A stretch of 64,000 nucleotides of DNA, from assembly GCA_016125095.1 (NCBI GenBank), contig WGMK01000015.1, forward strand, positions 451,881 through 515,880, in the 5' to 3' direction. The DNA is from Candidatus Hydrogenedens sp. Lineage in GTDB: Bacteria > Hydrogenedentota > Hydrogenedentia > Hydrogenedentales > JAEUWI01. A model generated the notes under the pieces. That model did no database searches. It had not been told where the DNA came from and was given only the letters and a program-made list of their open reading frames with translations. Both the position numbers and the translations under genes were made by a program. This document shows, in pieces, positions 18,639 through 27,350 of the stretch (positions are counted from its first letter, which is position 1; the number at the start of each line of letters is the position of its first letter).

Positions 18639-19884
18639 ATGCGCTTCGAGGCCTTCGTCGCCGCGCGCTATCTCAGCGGCAAGCGCAAGAACCGCTTCGT
18701 CAGCCTGATCACCATCATCTCGATGGCGGGCGTGTGCGTCGGCGTCATGACCCTCATCGTCGTCATCAGCGTGATGACCGGCTTCGACGAGGAACTGCGC
18801 GAGACCATCATCGGCAACCGCGCGCACCTGCGGGTGTATCCGGGCGGCAGCAACGACATGTACGACTGGAAGACCGCCATCCACGAGATTAAAGAACTGA
18901 ACCCCGAGGTCATCGGGGCGGGACCGGTTATCGAGACGGAGGCGCTGCTCAAGAACGGCGACTACACCACCGGCGCGCTGATTGTGGGTGTGGACGTGGA
19001 TCTCGAGACGGGCGTGACCGACCTGTCGACCAACCTGACCGAGGCCCAAGGGCGCGAGTTCGGCCGCGGCGATTTGCCGGGCGACAAGGAAATTGTGCTG
19101 GGCTACCGCCTGGCGCAGCGCATCGGCGCGACGGTCGGTTCGGAAATCGCGGTCTACACCGCGCGTATCTCGATGTCCGCCGTGGGCCCGCGCCGCGGCG
19201 GCCAGGTGTATATGCGCGTCAGCGGCATTTCGCAGGCCCGCATGTCGGACTTCGACCAGCTCTACGCCTTCGTGAACATCGAGACGGCGGGTATGCTCAC
19301 CGGCCGCAAGGGCGTCGACGGCGTGCACCTCCGGCTGAAGGATCCCGACCTGGCACCCGTGGTGAAGGAGCGCATCGCCGAGCACCTGCCCTATCGCGCG
19401 CGTACGTGGTATGAAGACCAGCAGGCCTTCTTCCAGGCGCTCGAGCAGGAGAAACTGGTGATGTTCATCATCCTATCTTTCGTGGTGGTGGTGGCAGCCT
19501 TCAATATCACCAGCACGCTCATCATGGTGGTGATGGAGAAGCGGCGCGACATCGGCATCCTGCGCACGCTCGGCTCGAGCACGCAATCCATACTGCTGCT
19601 GTTCATCCTCAAGGGCCTGATGATCGGCCTGAGCGGCACCGCCGCCGGGCTGACCCTGGGCACGCTCTTCGTGGCCTACCTCAATCCGATCGCCGAGACC
19701 CTGGCCGCGGCGCTCGGCGTGCCGCTGGTCACCACCGACATCTACTATTTCGACCATATCCCCGCGCGCATCGTGCCCTACGACATCGCGGTGATCGCGG
19801 TCACGGCGGTTTTCCTGTCGTTTATCTCAACGCTGTACCCCGCCTGGAGCGCGGCGCGGCTCGACCCCGTGGATGCCCTGCGCC

Positions 19885-19892
<8 letters not shown>
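18639..19892 (+). CDS. lolC: Lipoprotein-releasing ABC transporter permease, LolC/LolE family
   Basis: 417 residues. The N-terminus FEAFVAARYLSGKRKNRFVS followed by TM1 (about residues 25-50) is typical of LolC/E. A large periplasmic domain (about 50-270) and three C-terminal transmembrane helices of the FtsX type (MFIILSFVVVVAAFNI; VTAVFLSFISTLYPAW) follow, ending in PVDALRHE. With LolD it extracts lipoproteins from the inner membrane for transfer to LolA. Only one permease gene is present, so it may work as a homodimer as in single-permease LolF systems. The last 8 bp overlap lolD. The symbol is by family; lolC, lolE and lolF cannot be separated here. Confidence 0.92.
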
Positions 19893-20568
<676 letters not shown>

Positions 20569-20601
20569 CGCTTAGCGAACTCGCAGATTGCGGCGCAGCC
20601 G

Positions 20602-20850
20602 CCTTGGAGTGCGGGAGCGGGCTCCCGCTTTTCGTAGGGAGCGATTTAGCTCCCGTCGTCGTGGTGCACGATTGAATCGATCGTCCAAGCGACGGAAGCG
20701 CGCTTCCTCATCAAGGCGGCAGCAGGCTGCCGCACTCCAAGGCAGCAAGCTGCAGAATATCTTCTGCACGATGGGGCGAAACGCTGTCGAGCCATCTTGA
20801 CACGATCGCGTCAAAGAGGTTGCCGCGCTTCGCTCGCAATGACGAAGTTG
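20602..20850. repeat. R4 repeat followed by a half copy of R1
   Basis: From 20602 to about 20750 lies repeat R4: TTGGAGTGCGGGAGCGGGCT, GGGAGCGATTTAGCTCCCGTCGTCGT, and later AAGGCGGCAGCAGGCTGCCG, with several self-complementary parts. A second copy is at 48997-49160. From 20808 to 20850 follows only the right arm of R1 (GTCAAAGAGGTTGCCGCG... AATGACGA). No gene is seen between lolD and the convergent gene ending at 20908. Confidence 0.8.
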
Positions 20851-20907
20851 ACGGCTTGGGCGGAAGAAAGACGCCTGGCACCGTGGCACGGTAGGGCGAC
20901 CTCCGCC

Positions 20908-21624
20908 CTACCGCAGGCCGCCGGATTCCCCGGGGCGCATGCTGACAGGCGGTCCGAGGATTTCCTGGAGGATGATGCCGGTGCGCAGGGCGGAGCGGCT
21001 CTGCACAATGGCGGCCAGCTGGCGGTCTCGGCGCTGTTTCATGCTTCCCACCGGTACCGGCCTCGCCTTGGGCTGCACGGGTTGGGGCTGAGGCTTCGGC
21101 TGCGGGGCGGTCTGCTCTACGGCCGATGGGCGGCGCTTGCGCTGTTGCTGCTGCTTCGCCTGCTGCTTGCGGGCTTCGGCGGCCTGCGCCTGGCGCCACA
21201 TTTCTTCCAGCGTCATCTGGGCCTGCTGGCGGGCGCGGCGCATTTCCTCGGCCGCGCTCGGGCGCTCCATGGCGACGGGGCGTTGCGGCTGCGGATGCGG
21301 GGCCTGGCGGCGCTGCTGTGGCATGGGGGCCTGTCGCTCCACGCGCTGCGGCATGGGACGCCGCTGCGGCGGGCCTTCCTGGGGAAGCGGCGCCTCGCGG
21401 CGCTTGGCCGTGCGAATCTCCGGCTCGCTGGACCGGCCGCGCTGGGGCGGCATGCCGCTCTCGCCGTAGAGCATCTTGCGCGTTCGCTCGGGCAGGTCCT
21501 CGGGGCTCTTGCGCTCGCGCCGCTCCTTGCGCGCTTCCTCGGCCTGCTTCTGCTCGCGGTACTTGCTGTATACGCTGAACGCGGTAATGGCCGCGAAGAC
21601 CGCGAATCCAATCAGGTTTTCCAT
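20908..21624 (-). CDS. Pro/Gln/Arg-rich single-pass membrane protein next to floA
   Basis: 238 residues. An N-terminal transmembrane helix (MENLIGFAVFAAITAFSVYS) is followed by a long charged, low-complexity region rich in Arg, Gln and Pro (about residues 25-190), part of it probably helical. A more conserved-looking tail at about 205-238 reads RSALRTGIILQEILGPPVSM. ATG 21624 is 68 bp after the floA stop, so it is probably in the same transcript. The frame is open further upstream without any signal-like start. Such tails ending in EILGPP are, from memory, common in small proteins beside SPFH genes in PVC-type genomes; no function is established. A scaffold or FloA partner is inference. Confidence 0.7.
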   Translation of the reverse strand: MENLIGFAVFAAITAFSVYSKYREQKQAEEARKERRERKSPEDLPERTRKMLYGESGMPPQRGRSSEPEIRTAKRREAPLPQEGPPQRRPMPQRVERQAPMPQQRRQAPHPQPQRPVAMERPSAAEEMRRARQQAQMTLEEMWRQAQAAEARKQQAKQQQQRKRRPSAVEQTAPQPKPQPQPVQPKARPVPVGSMKQRRDRQLAAIVQSRSALRTGIILQEILGPPVSMRPGESGGLR

Positions 21625-21691
21625 GACGGCTCCATTCGGGTGTCGGTGGAATGCCCGGGCCTCCGCGCGGAGGCCCGGGCCGGAGAATCGC

Positions 21692-22708
21692 TTACTGCTG
21701 CTGCGGCTTGTTCGGGTTGCGGTCGTCTTCGACGCCGGCAATCGATTCGCGCATGCTGGTATCGGCCATCACATTCTTCATGCGGTAGTAGTCCATGATA
21801 CCGAGGTTGCCGTTGCGGAAGGCCTCGGCCATGGCGCGCGGCACCTCGGCCTCGGCTTCCTTCACGCGGGCTTCCATCTCCACAACCTGCGCCTGCATTT
21901 CGGTTTCGCGGGCGCGGGCCATGGCGCGGCGTTCCTCGGCGCGCGCCTGGGCAATCTGCTTGTCGGCCTCGGCCTGGCGGATTTGCAGCGCCGCGCCGAT
22001 GTTGTCGCCCACGTCCACGTCGGCGATATCAATCGAGAGAATCTCGAAGGCGGTACCCGCATCAAGGCCGCGCTGCAACACCACGCGCGAAATCATGTCG
22101 GGATTCTCGAGCACCTTCTTGTGGGTCTCGGCCGAGCCGATGGTGGTCACGATACCCTCGCCCACGCGCGCGATGATGGTGTCTTCCGTGGCGCCGCCGA
22201 CCAGCCGGTCGAGGTTGGTGCGCACGGTCACGCGGGCCTTGGCCTTCAGCTGGATGCCGTCCATCGCCACGGCCGCCACCACGCTCGGGCCGCGGTTGGG
22301 ATCGGGACAGTCGATGACCTTCGGCATCACCGAGGTCTGCACGGCATCGAGCACATCGCGGCCGGCCAGGTCGATGGCCGTGGCTTGTTTGAAGGTCAAC
22401 GGAATGTTGGCCTTGCTCGCGGCGATAAGCGCCTTCACCACCAGCGGCACGTTGCCGCCGGCCAGATAATGCGCCTCGAGCTCGTTGGTCGTGATCTTCA
22501 GGCCCGCCTTGGTGGCGTTGATGCGGCTGAGGACGATGACCGACGGACGCACCTGCCGCAGGCGCATGCCGATGAGGCTGAAGAAGCTGACGGGCGCGCC
22601 CGAAAGCAATGCCTGAATCCACAGCTGGATGAAGGCGAACATGGTGATAAAAAACACCAGGCCGACAATCCCCACGACGGCGATGAAGACCAATTGCACG
22701 GGACCCAT
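21692..22708 (-). CDS. floA: Flotillin-like protein FloA (SPFH family)
   Basis: 338 residues, matching the FloA/YqfA family. An N-terminal membrane hairpin (about residues 5-38), then the SPFH domain with [13 protein letters not shown], the repeated [16 protein letters not shown], and GITVVAR-type strands ([23 protein letters not shown]). The Ala/Glu-rich coiled coil ([23 protein letters not shown]) drives oligomerisation. Bacterial FloA organises functional membrane microdomains. An AAAGGAGG box lies 4 nt before ATG 22708. The NfeD genes directly upstream are its classic partners. Confidence 0.95.
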   Translation of the reverse strand: MGPVQLVFIAVVGIVGLVFFITMFAFIQLWIQALLSGAPVSFFSLIGMRLRQVRPSVIVLSRINATKAGLKITTNELEAHYLAGGNVPLVVKALIAASKANIPLTFKQATAIDLAGRDVLDAVQTSVMPKVIDCPDPNRGPSVVAAVAMDGIQLKAKARVTVRTNLDRLVGGATEDTIIARVGEGIVTTIGSAETHKKVLENPDMISRVVLQRGLDAGTAFEILSIDIADVDVGDNIGAALQIRQAEADKQIAQARAEERRAMARARETEMQAQVVEMEARVKEAEAEVPRAMAEAFRNGNLGIMDYYRMKNVMADTSMRESIAGVEDDRNPNKPQQQ

Positions 22709-22756
22709 AGAACCTCCTTTTGCGATACTGCTGCCGTTCGTTAGCGGCCGCGACGC

Positions 22757-23263
22757 CTACTCTGCGGTTTGAATCTCACCCTCGGGCGCTAAGGCCCGTT
22801 CCACGACAATATAGTTTCCGCTCACGCGGACCACGCGCACCGGTTCGCCCGGGTCGATGATGGCCCCATCGGAGGTCACATCCAGCCGCGCGCCGTCAAT
22901 CTCGACGATGCCTGCGGGCCGGAGCGCCGTCACCACCACCCCTGCCTTGCCCACCAGCCCGGCATCGGTCTTCATGTTTTCCCAGCCGGCTTCCGAATCC
23001 ATGGAGTCGGTCAGGAACAGCGGTCCACGCGCGCCCACGGTCGACAGCACGTACATGCCGGTCAGGAAGATCCCGATACCGCCGATGAACTCTCCGAGGA
23101 TAATTACCAGCGCGAGGTCCGGAAAATTCGTGACGCCCACGACCGTGCTGCCGATGAGGAAGAGCACACCGAAAACGCCGAGAATGCCGCCGGGCAGCAC
23201 GAACTCGAGGATGATCATCGCGGCAGCGCCGGCGAAGAGGAAGGCCATCCAGAAGAGCGGCAT
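22757..23263 (-). CDS. Short NfeD-like membrane protein
   Basis: 168 residues: three to four transmembrane helices (about residues 5-80) with the pattern LEFVLPGGILGVFGVLFLIGS, then a soluble OB-fold NfeD domain (about 105-168) containing GKAGVVVTALRPAGIVEIDG. It lacks the ClpP-like protease domain of the long form. Short NfeD proteins sit beside flotillins and are thought to stabilise or modulate microdomain assembly. Its ATG shares one base with the stop of the gene before it; floA begins 49 bp downstream. Confidence 0.9.
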   Translation of the reverse strand: MPLFWMAFLFAGAAAMIILEFVLPGGILGVFGVLFLIGSTVVGVTNFPDLALVIILGEFIGGIGIFLTGMYVLSTVGARGPLFLTDSMDSEAGWENMKTDAGLVGKAGVVVTALRPAGIVEIDGARLDVTSDGAIIDPGEPVRVVRVSGNYIVVERALAPEGEIQTAE

Positions 23264-23565
23264 CAGGCGGTCTCCCCCTCGTCGACCGTTTCGAGAAAGC
23301 TGATGAGCTGCGTAATCTCAATGCGGATCTGCAGCAGCCGCTTGCTCTTGTCGCCGGGGTCCTTGGGGTCGGTCTCGTCCAGAGCATCAAACGTGGCAAT
23401 CAGCGGGTTCGCCGCACCAATCAATTGCATGGCCTGTTCGAGCAGCTTGTTGAACCGCCGCGCGAAGGGCGCGCAGGTGTAGTAGCCCGCGCCCTGGGAC
23501 TGCACATAGTCCATTTCGCTCAGCAGCTTGCGCAGCATGTGTTCCATCGTGCGGGCCGGTGTCAT
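23263..23565 (-). CDS. 100-residue protein of unknown function in the NfeD/FloA operon
   Basis: 100 residues, soluble, mostly helical by composition (MLRKLLSEMDYVQ near the start, LLQIRIEITQLISFLETVDE near the end). No signal peptide, transmembrane segment or metal-site pattern is seen. It overlaps the upstream long-NfeD gene by 4 bp (ATGA) and the downstream short-NfeD gene by 1 bp, so translation is tightly coupled with both. A role in the NfeD/FloA assembly is likely from position, but the family is not one I recognise. Confidence 0.75.
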   Translation of the reverse strand: MTPARTMEHMLRKLLSEMDYVQSQGAGYYTCAPFARRFNKLLEQAMQLIGAANPLIATFDALDETDPKDPGDKSKRLLQIRIEITQLISFLETVDEGETA

Positions 23566-25253
23566 GCCTGGTCTCCCTCATCGCGCGCGACCACGTGACG
23601 GTTGCCGTCCACGCGTATTATCCGGATGGGCGTGCCGGGCTCGATGTATTCGCCCCGCGTCACCACGTCGTAGTTCTTGCCTTCGAAGCGCCCGCGGCCG
23701 GCCGGGCGAAGCAGGGTGACCGCTTCGCCGCGCAGCCCGCTGCTGAGACGCTCCTCCTCGTCGCTCTGCACGATGTAGCCAGCGGCGATGTCCTGCGCCT
23801 CGCCCAGCACGAGCCAGCCGGCCAGCGGCGTGCGCGGCAGCAGTTTCCAGGTGACCAGTACCAGCACCGTAAACATCACCAGCGCGGTCGTCAGGGTCTG
23901 GCCCGCATCGTTCAGGCGCGCGTAGTCCCAGTCGTATTGGGGTATCGGCGCCTTCACGAGCGCCATGTAGAACCCCGCCATGAGACAGACGATGCCGGAG
24001 ACGCCCGTGACACCGAAGCCGGGAATCATGAAGATTTCGACCGCCAGCAGACCCAGGCCCACGACGACGAGGATCAGGTCGACCCAGTCCGCCACGCCCA
24101 GCACGATGTACGAGCCGAAGAAGAGCGCAAGGCAGGCCACGCCGATGATGCCGGGCAGCCCGAACCCGGGCGTGCGTACTTCCATGTAGAGTCCGCCCAT
24201 GCCGAGCATCAGCAGCAGCCCCGAAATCATCGGGCTGGTGAGCCAGGCGAAGAGGTACTCCGCGAAGTTGGGCACGACATAGTGCCAAACGAGTTCGTCC
24301 CAGCCGAAATGCTGCAACGCCGCGCCGATATTTTCGGCCTGCAATTGCGAGAGATGATACTTCACGGCCTCCTGCGAGGTGAGCGTGAGCAGCTTGCCCG
24401 GCTCGGAAATCAGGTCCGCATCGGCCGGCACCGACACCGGGCGGCCGTTTTCGCCCACGAGCGGCACCTCGGGCGCGGCCTCTTCCACCGGCTCGGGCTT
24501 GGGCTCGCCGATGATGTCGCGGAAAATCTCGGGCAGGCCGCCGGGCTGCTGGGCTTGCATGCGGAGCGTGCTGGAAGGCAACGACGCGACACCCGCGGCG
24601 GGGGCGGACTCAGTCAGCGGCGCATCCGGCGCCGTTGTGACCTTCTCCATCACATCGCCGTTGTGCATCTTGTACACGGTATAGCCGCCGTCGGCCTCGG
24701 CATGGCCCCACAGCTCGATTTCGTTATCAACCATCGCCTCGCCGAGCAGCGGGTTGTGGTTGTTCTCTTCGCCCAGCGCGCGATACTTCGCGCGGATGAA
24801 CGACATGGACTTCTCGGTGACCTCGATGGACTGGTCGGCCCCCATATTGATGGGGGTGGAGGCACCGATATTCGAGGCCGGCGCCATGACGATGTAGTCG
24901 CAGGAATAACTGATGATGGCCCCGGCGGAGATCGCCCCCATGCCCTCGACATAGGCGACCGTGGGGCATTTTGCGCTCATGATATGGCGCGTGATTTCGA
25001 TGGCCGAATCGACACGGCCGCCGGGAGTATCGATAACGAAGACCAAGCCATCGGCGTTGGCCGCCTCTTGCACCGCGCGCTCGACGACCACAGCGACGCC
25101 ATCGTCGATTTCGCCCTCGATTTTCGCGATGACGACATAGCCGCCGTCGGGCGGCGTGCCCGAACCGGCTTCAGGGAACCACGTGCCGCCGCCCTGGGCC
25201 AGCGTAGCCAGCGGGGCCAGCGCCAGCACGAGCGCTACGAAAATCCTGATCAT
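23562..25253 (-). CDS. Long-form NfeD membrane-bound serine protease (ClpP-class)
   Basis: 563 residues. A signal peptide (MIRIFVALVLALAPLATLA) precedes a ClpP-like protease domain with FVIDTPGGRVDSA, PTVAYVEGMGAISAGAIISY (the nucleophile Ser lies in AISAGA) and SNIGASTP; the catalytic Lys is expected about 50 residues later. The middle has a Pro/Glu-rich linker absent from minimal forms. Several transmembrane helices (about residues 340-480) and a C-terminal OB-fold NfeD domain follow. These proteases cleave membrane substrates such as stomatin-type SPFH proteins. First gene of the floA operon, with a strong promoter at 25315-25343. Confidence 0.92.
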   Translation of the reverse strand: MIRIFVALVLALAPLATLAQGGGTWFPEAGSGTPPDGGYVVIAKIEGEIDDGVAVVVERAVQEAANADGLVFVIDTPGGRVDSAIEITRHIMSAKCPTVAYVEGMGAISAGAIISYSCDYIVMAPASNIGASTPINMGADQSIEVTEKSMSFIRAKYRALGEENNHNPLLGEAMVDNEIELWGHAEADGGYTVYKMHNGDVMEKVTTAPDAPLTESAPAAGVASLPSSTLRMQAQQPGGLPEIFRDIIGEPKPEPVEEAAPEVPLVGENGRPVSVPADADLISEPGKLLTLTSQEAVKYHLSQLQAENIGAALQHFGWDELVWHYVVPNFAEYLFAWLTSPMISGLLLMLGMGGLYMEVRTPGFGLPGIIGVACLALFFGSYIVLGVADWVDLILVVVGLGLLAVEIFMIPGFGVTGVSGIVCLMAGFYMALVKAPIPQYDWDYARLNDAGQTLTTALVMFTVLVLVTWKLLPRTPLAGWLVLGEAQDIAAGYIVQSDEEERLSSGLRGEAVTLLRPAGRGRFEGKNYDVVTRGEYIEPGTPIRIIRVDGNRHVVARDEGDQA

Positions 25254-25314
25254 GGCGATACACGAACTCCTGCGCGATGCCGCGCCCTTACACTACATCG
25301 GACGCGGACTCTTT

Positions 25315-25343
25315 ATTCTAGGGCCGCAAAAGGAATGGTTCAA
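25315..25343 (-). promoter_or_regulatory. Promoter of the nfeD-floA operon
   Basis: Minus-strand TTGAAC (25343-25338), 17-bp spacer, TAGAAT (25320-25315). Good sigma-70 match, about 55 nt of leader before ATG 25253. It lies back to back with the start of the plus-strand gene at 25389. Confidence 0.65.
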
Positions 25344-25388
25344 TGCCCGGAGCCGTGCAACGCCGCCGCGATACTTACGAGGGAACGC

Positions 25389-25811
25389 ATGGGAGACGAA
25401 CACGGCATGACGCTGCACAAACTGGCGAAGGGTACGGACTGGATGACGCCGGAGGAAAAGCCGCTGGCGCGGTGGTTCGTGAGCAAGATGGCGCGGCAAT
25501 TGCGCCAGCGGGGCGTGCCGGAAACGCCGCTGCTGGTGGTGCGGGTAAACGACGCGATGGTGTCGTTTCTGCTGGCGCGCCGGGCCGAAAGCGTTCTGGG
25601 ATTCGGTATCAACGAGGATGGAACGCCGCTCTCCCCCACGCCCGGCGCGTATGATCTGGTGGGAAAGGCGCATGAACGCCTCCGGCGCTCGGTCCGGGAG
25701 TTGGAAGACTATTGCACCCGCGCGGGACGCCCCATCGACGTGGGCATCGCGGACAAATTGCAGCCCCTCATGCAGGCCACCCGCGCCCTCACAGAGCAAT
25801 TGAACCCGTAG
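25389..25811 (+). CDS. Unknown protein, possibly terminase small-subunit-like
   Basis: 140 residues from ATG 25389 to a TAG inside repeat R6. It is soluble and helix-rich. The C-terminal half (GKAHERLRRSVRELEDYCTRAG) resembles the helical oligomerisation part of some phage terminase small subunits, and a terminase-like large subunit lies 1.5 kb downstream at 27350. That resemblance is from memory and weak; the first half (FVSKMARQLRQRGVPETP, VRVNDAMVSFLLARR) gives no clue. Codon use is like the neighbours, so it is not a recent arrival. It diverges from the nfeD operon. Alternative: a lineage-specific regulator. Confidence 0.6.
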   Translation: MGDEHGMTLHKLAKGTDWMTPEEKPLARWFVSKMARQLRQRGVPETPLLVVRVNDAMVSFLLARRAESVLGFGINEDGTPLSPTPGAYDLVGKAHERLRRSVRELEDYCTRAGRPIDVGIADKLQPLMQATRALTEQLNP

Positions 25812-25913
25812 GGTGGGCCTCGGCCCCACCTCTTGACGCCAACGCTCCGGCACGACACCGGCACGGCGCTTACGGCAACCGCGCCGGAAGGGGGGCCGAG
25901 GCCCACCCTACGG
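25806..25913. repeat. R6 palindromic element overlapping a stop codon
   Basis: Near-perfect inverted arms of about 22 bp (CCGTAGGGTGGGCCTCGG... and complement) enclose about 60 bp. The left arm supplies the TAG stop of the 25389 gene. The element could act as a transcription end or be a mobile palindromic repeat. Only one copy is in this window. Confidence 0.8.
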
Positions 25914-25920
25914 CTATCCA

Positions 25921-25949
25921 TTGCGAAACCACAACATGTGGTATATACT
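25921..25949 (+). promoter_or_regulatory. Promoter with embedded operator-like palindrome, leaderless gene
   Basis: TTGCGA (25921-25926), 17-bp spacer, TATACT (25944-25949). The spacer holds ACCACA-ACA-TGTGGT (25928-25942), a 6-3-6 inverted repeat well placed for a repressor. The -10 ends 6 nt before ATG 25956, so the mRNA is probably leaderless. Confidence 0.65.
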
Positions 25950-25955
25950 GACGCC

Positions 25956-26414
25956 ATGGCTACGCTATACAGGATATCGCTGCTGTTCTTGCTGTGCTTG
26001 GCGGTGCTCGGCACGGGATGTGCACGGGGAAAGCGCTTTGACCCGCCGCGCGGGGTGAAGCCGCATACGGTGGCGATGGAAATCACCGCCTACAGCGACG
26101 ACAAGAAGAGCACGAACTGGAAGCGCAACTGGCTGCTGCGGCCGGTTATCGCGAGCGGTCCGGACAAGGGCAAGCCGAAGAAAGTGGGCATGACGGCCAG
26201 CGGTATCCAGGCGACGGAGGGGACGATAGCCGCGGATACGGCGTATTACCCCTTCGGCACCATCATGTATGTGCCGGGTTACGGCTATGGCCGGGTGGAG
26301 GATCGGGGCACGGCCATCAAGGGGCCGGGCCGTATCGACATTTTCTACGGCAAGCGCAAGCACGCGCTCGAATGGGGCCGTCAGAAAAACGTGGCGGTCA
26401 AGGTCTGGCGCTGA
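25956..26414 (+). CDS. 3D-domain lipoprotein
   Basis: 152 residues. The N-terminus is a lipoprotein signal with lipobox LGTGC, giving a lipidated Cys at about residue 22. The C-terminal part carries the 3D (Asp-Asp-Asp) domain seen in MltA, YocH and Rpf-like cell-wall enzymes: FGTIMYVPGYGYGRVEDRGTAIKGPGRIDIF, with the three Asp in order. An alpha-helical insert AYSDDKKSTNWKRNW is unusual. It probably acts on or binds peptidoglycan in the periplasm. It stops one base before the facing esterase gene stops (CTGATCAG). Regulated by the promoter/palindrome at 25921-25949. Confidence 0.88.
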   Translation: MATLYRISLLFLLCLAVLGTGCARGKRFDPPRGVKPHTVAMEITAYSDDKKSTNWKRNWLLRPVIASGPDKGKPKKVGMTASGIQATEGTIAADTAYYPFGTIMYVPGYGYGRVEDRGTAIKGPGRIDIFYGKRKHALEWGRQKNVAVKVWR

Positions 26415-27335
26415 TCAGCGGCCGAGAAACGCGATAACCCAGTCCGCCAGATCCTTTCCATCGACCTCGAAATCCCACGCGCCGTGGTCTGCGCCCGGCA
26501 CTGGCACCAGGGTGGCGGGCACGCCGGCCTCTGCCGCGGCATCATAAAGCCGCTCGGAGGCCTCGAAGGGCGTGCCGGGCTCGGAATCCGCCGTGCCATG
26601 CACAAGCAATAGAGCCGGCGAATCCGGCATCAGATCGTCGAGCACGTGATCGCCATTGCCCCAGAGGCTGACGACGGAATCCACCGCGACGCTGACGCCG
26701 GGGGCGTTCGCATCGTTGACTGGGTAGCCCTCGTCGCCGGCGAAGTCCTCGGGCGGCGTAAAGCCTGCGGCCAGGGCGGCGAAGGCCCCGGCGGATTCGC
26801 CCAGCACGGCGATGCGCTTTGGATCGATGCCATACCCTTCCGCATTCGCGCGCACATGACGGATGGCCGCGCGGGTATCCACCGCGGCCGCATGCGCCGC
26901 CGCCAGCAGATACGCCAATTCCTCGTCGGAGAGATCCAGCGCCAGCAGCGATTCCGGTAGTTCGAGATCCTCTGGGGCATCGGGAGGTTTCGGTGCCACG
27001 CGGTAGTCGATGAGGAAACACACATACCCCGCCTGGGCCAGCCGCGCCGCGAGGTCTACGAGGTTGCCGTCATCGCGCGAGCCATCGGTGAAGCCACCGC
27101 CATGCACCATCACCACGGCGGGCGCGGGCGACTCGGCGGCATCCGCAGGCCGCACGATATCCATCTTGAGCGGGCGTTCACGGAAACGCTCAGACAGCAG
27201 CACCCGCTGCCAAGCCTGCGCGTAGGTGACGTCCTTGAGGCGCACGACGCCCGGCGCCGGGCGGTCCATGGGACAGCCGGACAGACCAAGCGCGCAGCAC
27301 GCGGCTGCGAGCAGGCTGAATCGCCGGAACAGCAT
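26415..27335 (-). CDS. Lipoprotein alpha/beta hydrolase (BD-FAE/carboxylesterase type)
   Basis: 306 residues from ATG 27335. Lipobox LGLSGC puts a lipid on about Cys 22. The hydrolase domain has the oxyanion motif VMVHGGGFTDGSRDDG, LIDYRVAP, the nucleophile elbow GESAGA (Ser), LVHGTADSEPGTPF (acid) and GADHGAWDF (His). This is the hormone-sensitive-lipase/BD-FAE-like layout; the substrate is probably an acyl or feruloyl ester at the cell surface or in the periplasm. The start is preceded by TGG-TATAAG only 6 nt upstream, so a leaderless mRNA is likely. The terminase-like gene starts 15 bp away on the other strand. Confidence 0.9.
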   Translation of the reverse strand: MLFRRFSLLAAACCALGLSGCPMDRPAPGVVRLKDVTYAQAWQRVLLSERFRERPLKMDIVRPADAAESPAPAVVMVHGGGFTDGSRDDGNLVDLAARLAQAGYVCFLIDYRVAPKPPDAPEDLELPESLLALDLSDEELAYLLAAAHAAAVDTRAAIRHVRANAEGYGIDPKRIAVLGESAGAFAALAAGFTPPEDFAGDEGYPVNDANAPGVSVAVDSVVSLWGNGDHVLDDLMPDSPALLLVHGTADSEPGTPFEASERLYDAAAEAGVPATLVPVPGADHGAWDFEVDGKDLADWVIAFLGR

Positions 27336-27341
27336 GAGGAG

Positions 27342-27350
27342 CTTATACCA
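27342..27350 (-). promoter_or_regulatory. Extended -10 of the esterase gene, leaderless arrangement
   Basis: Minus strand TGG (27350-27348) then TATAAG (27347-27342), with 6 nt to ATG 27335. The same 15 bp also hold the GAGGAG ribosome-binding site of the plus-strand gene starting at 27350. Confidence 0.5.

Noticed and set aside
23559..25388. Plus-strand open frame opposite the long NfeD gene
   Set aside because: Composition is the typical His/Arg shadow of a GC-rich gene; only its last 140 codons (from 25389) look real and are annotated.
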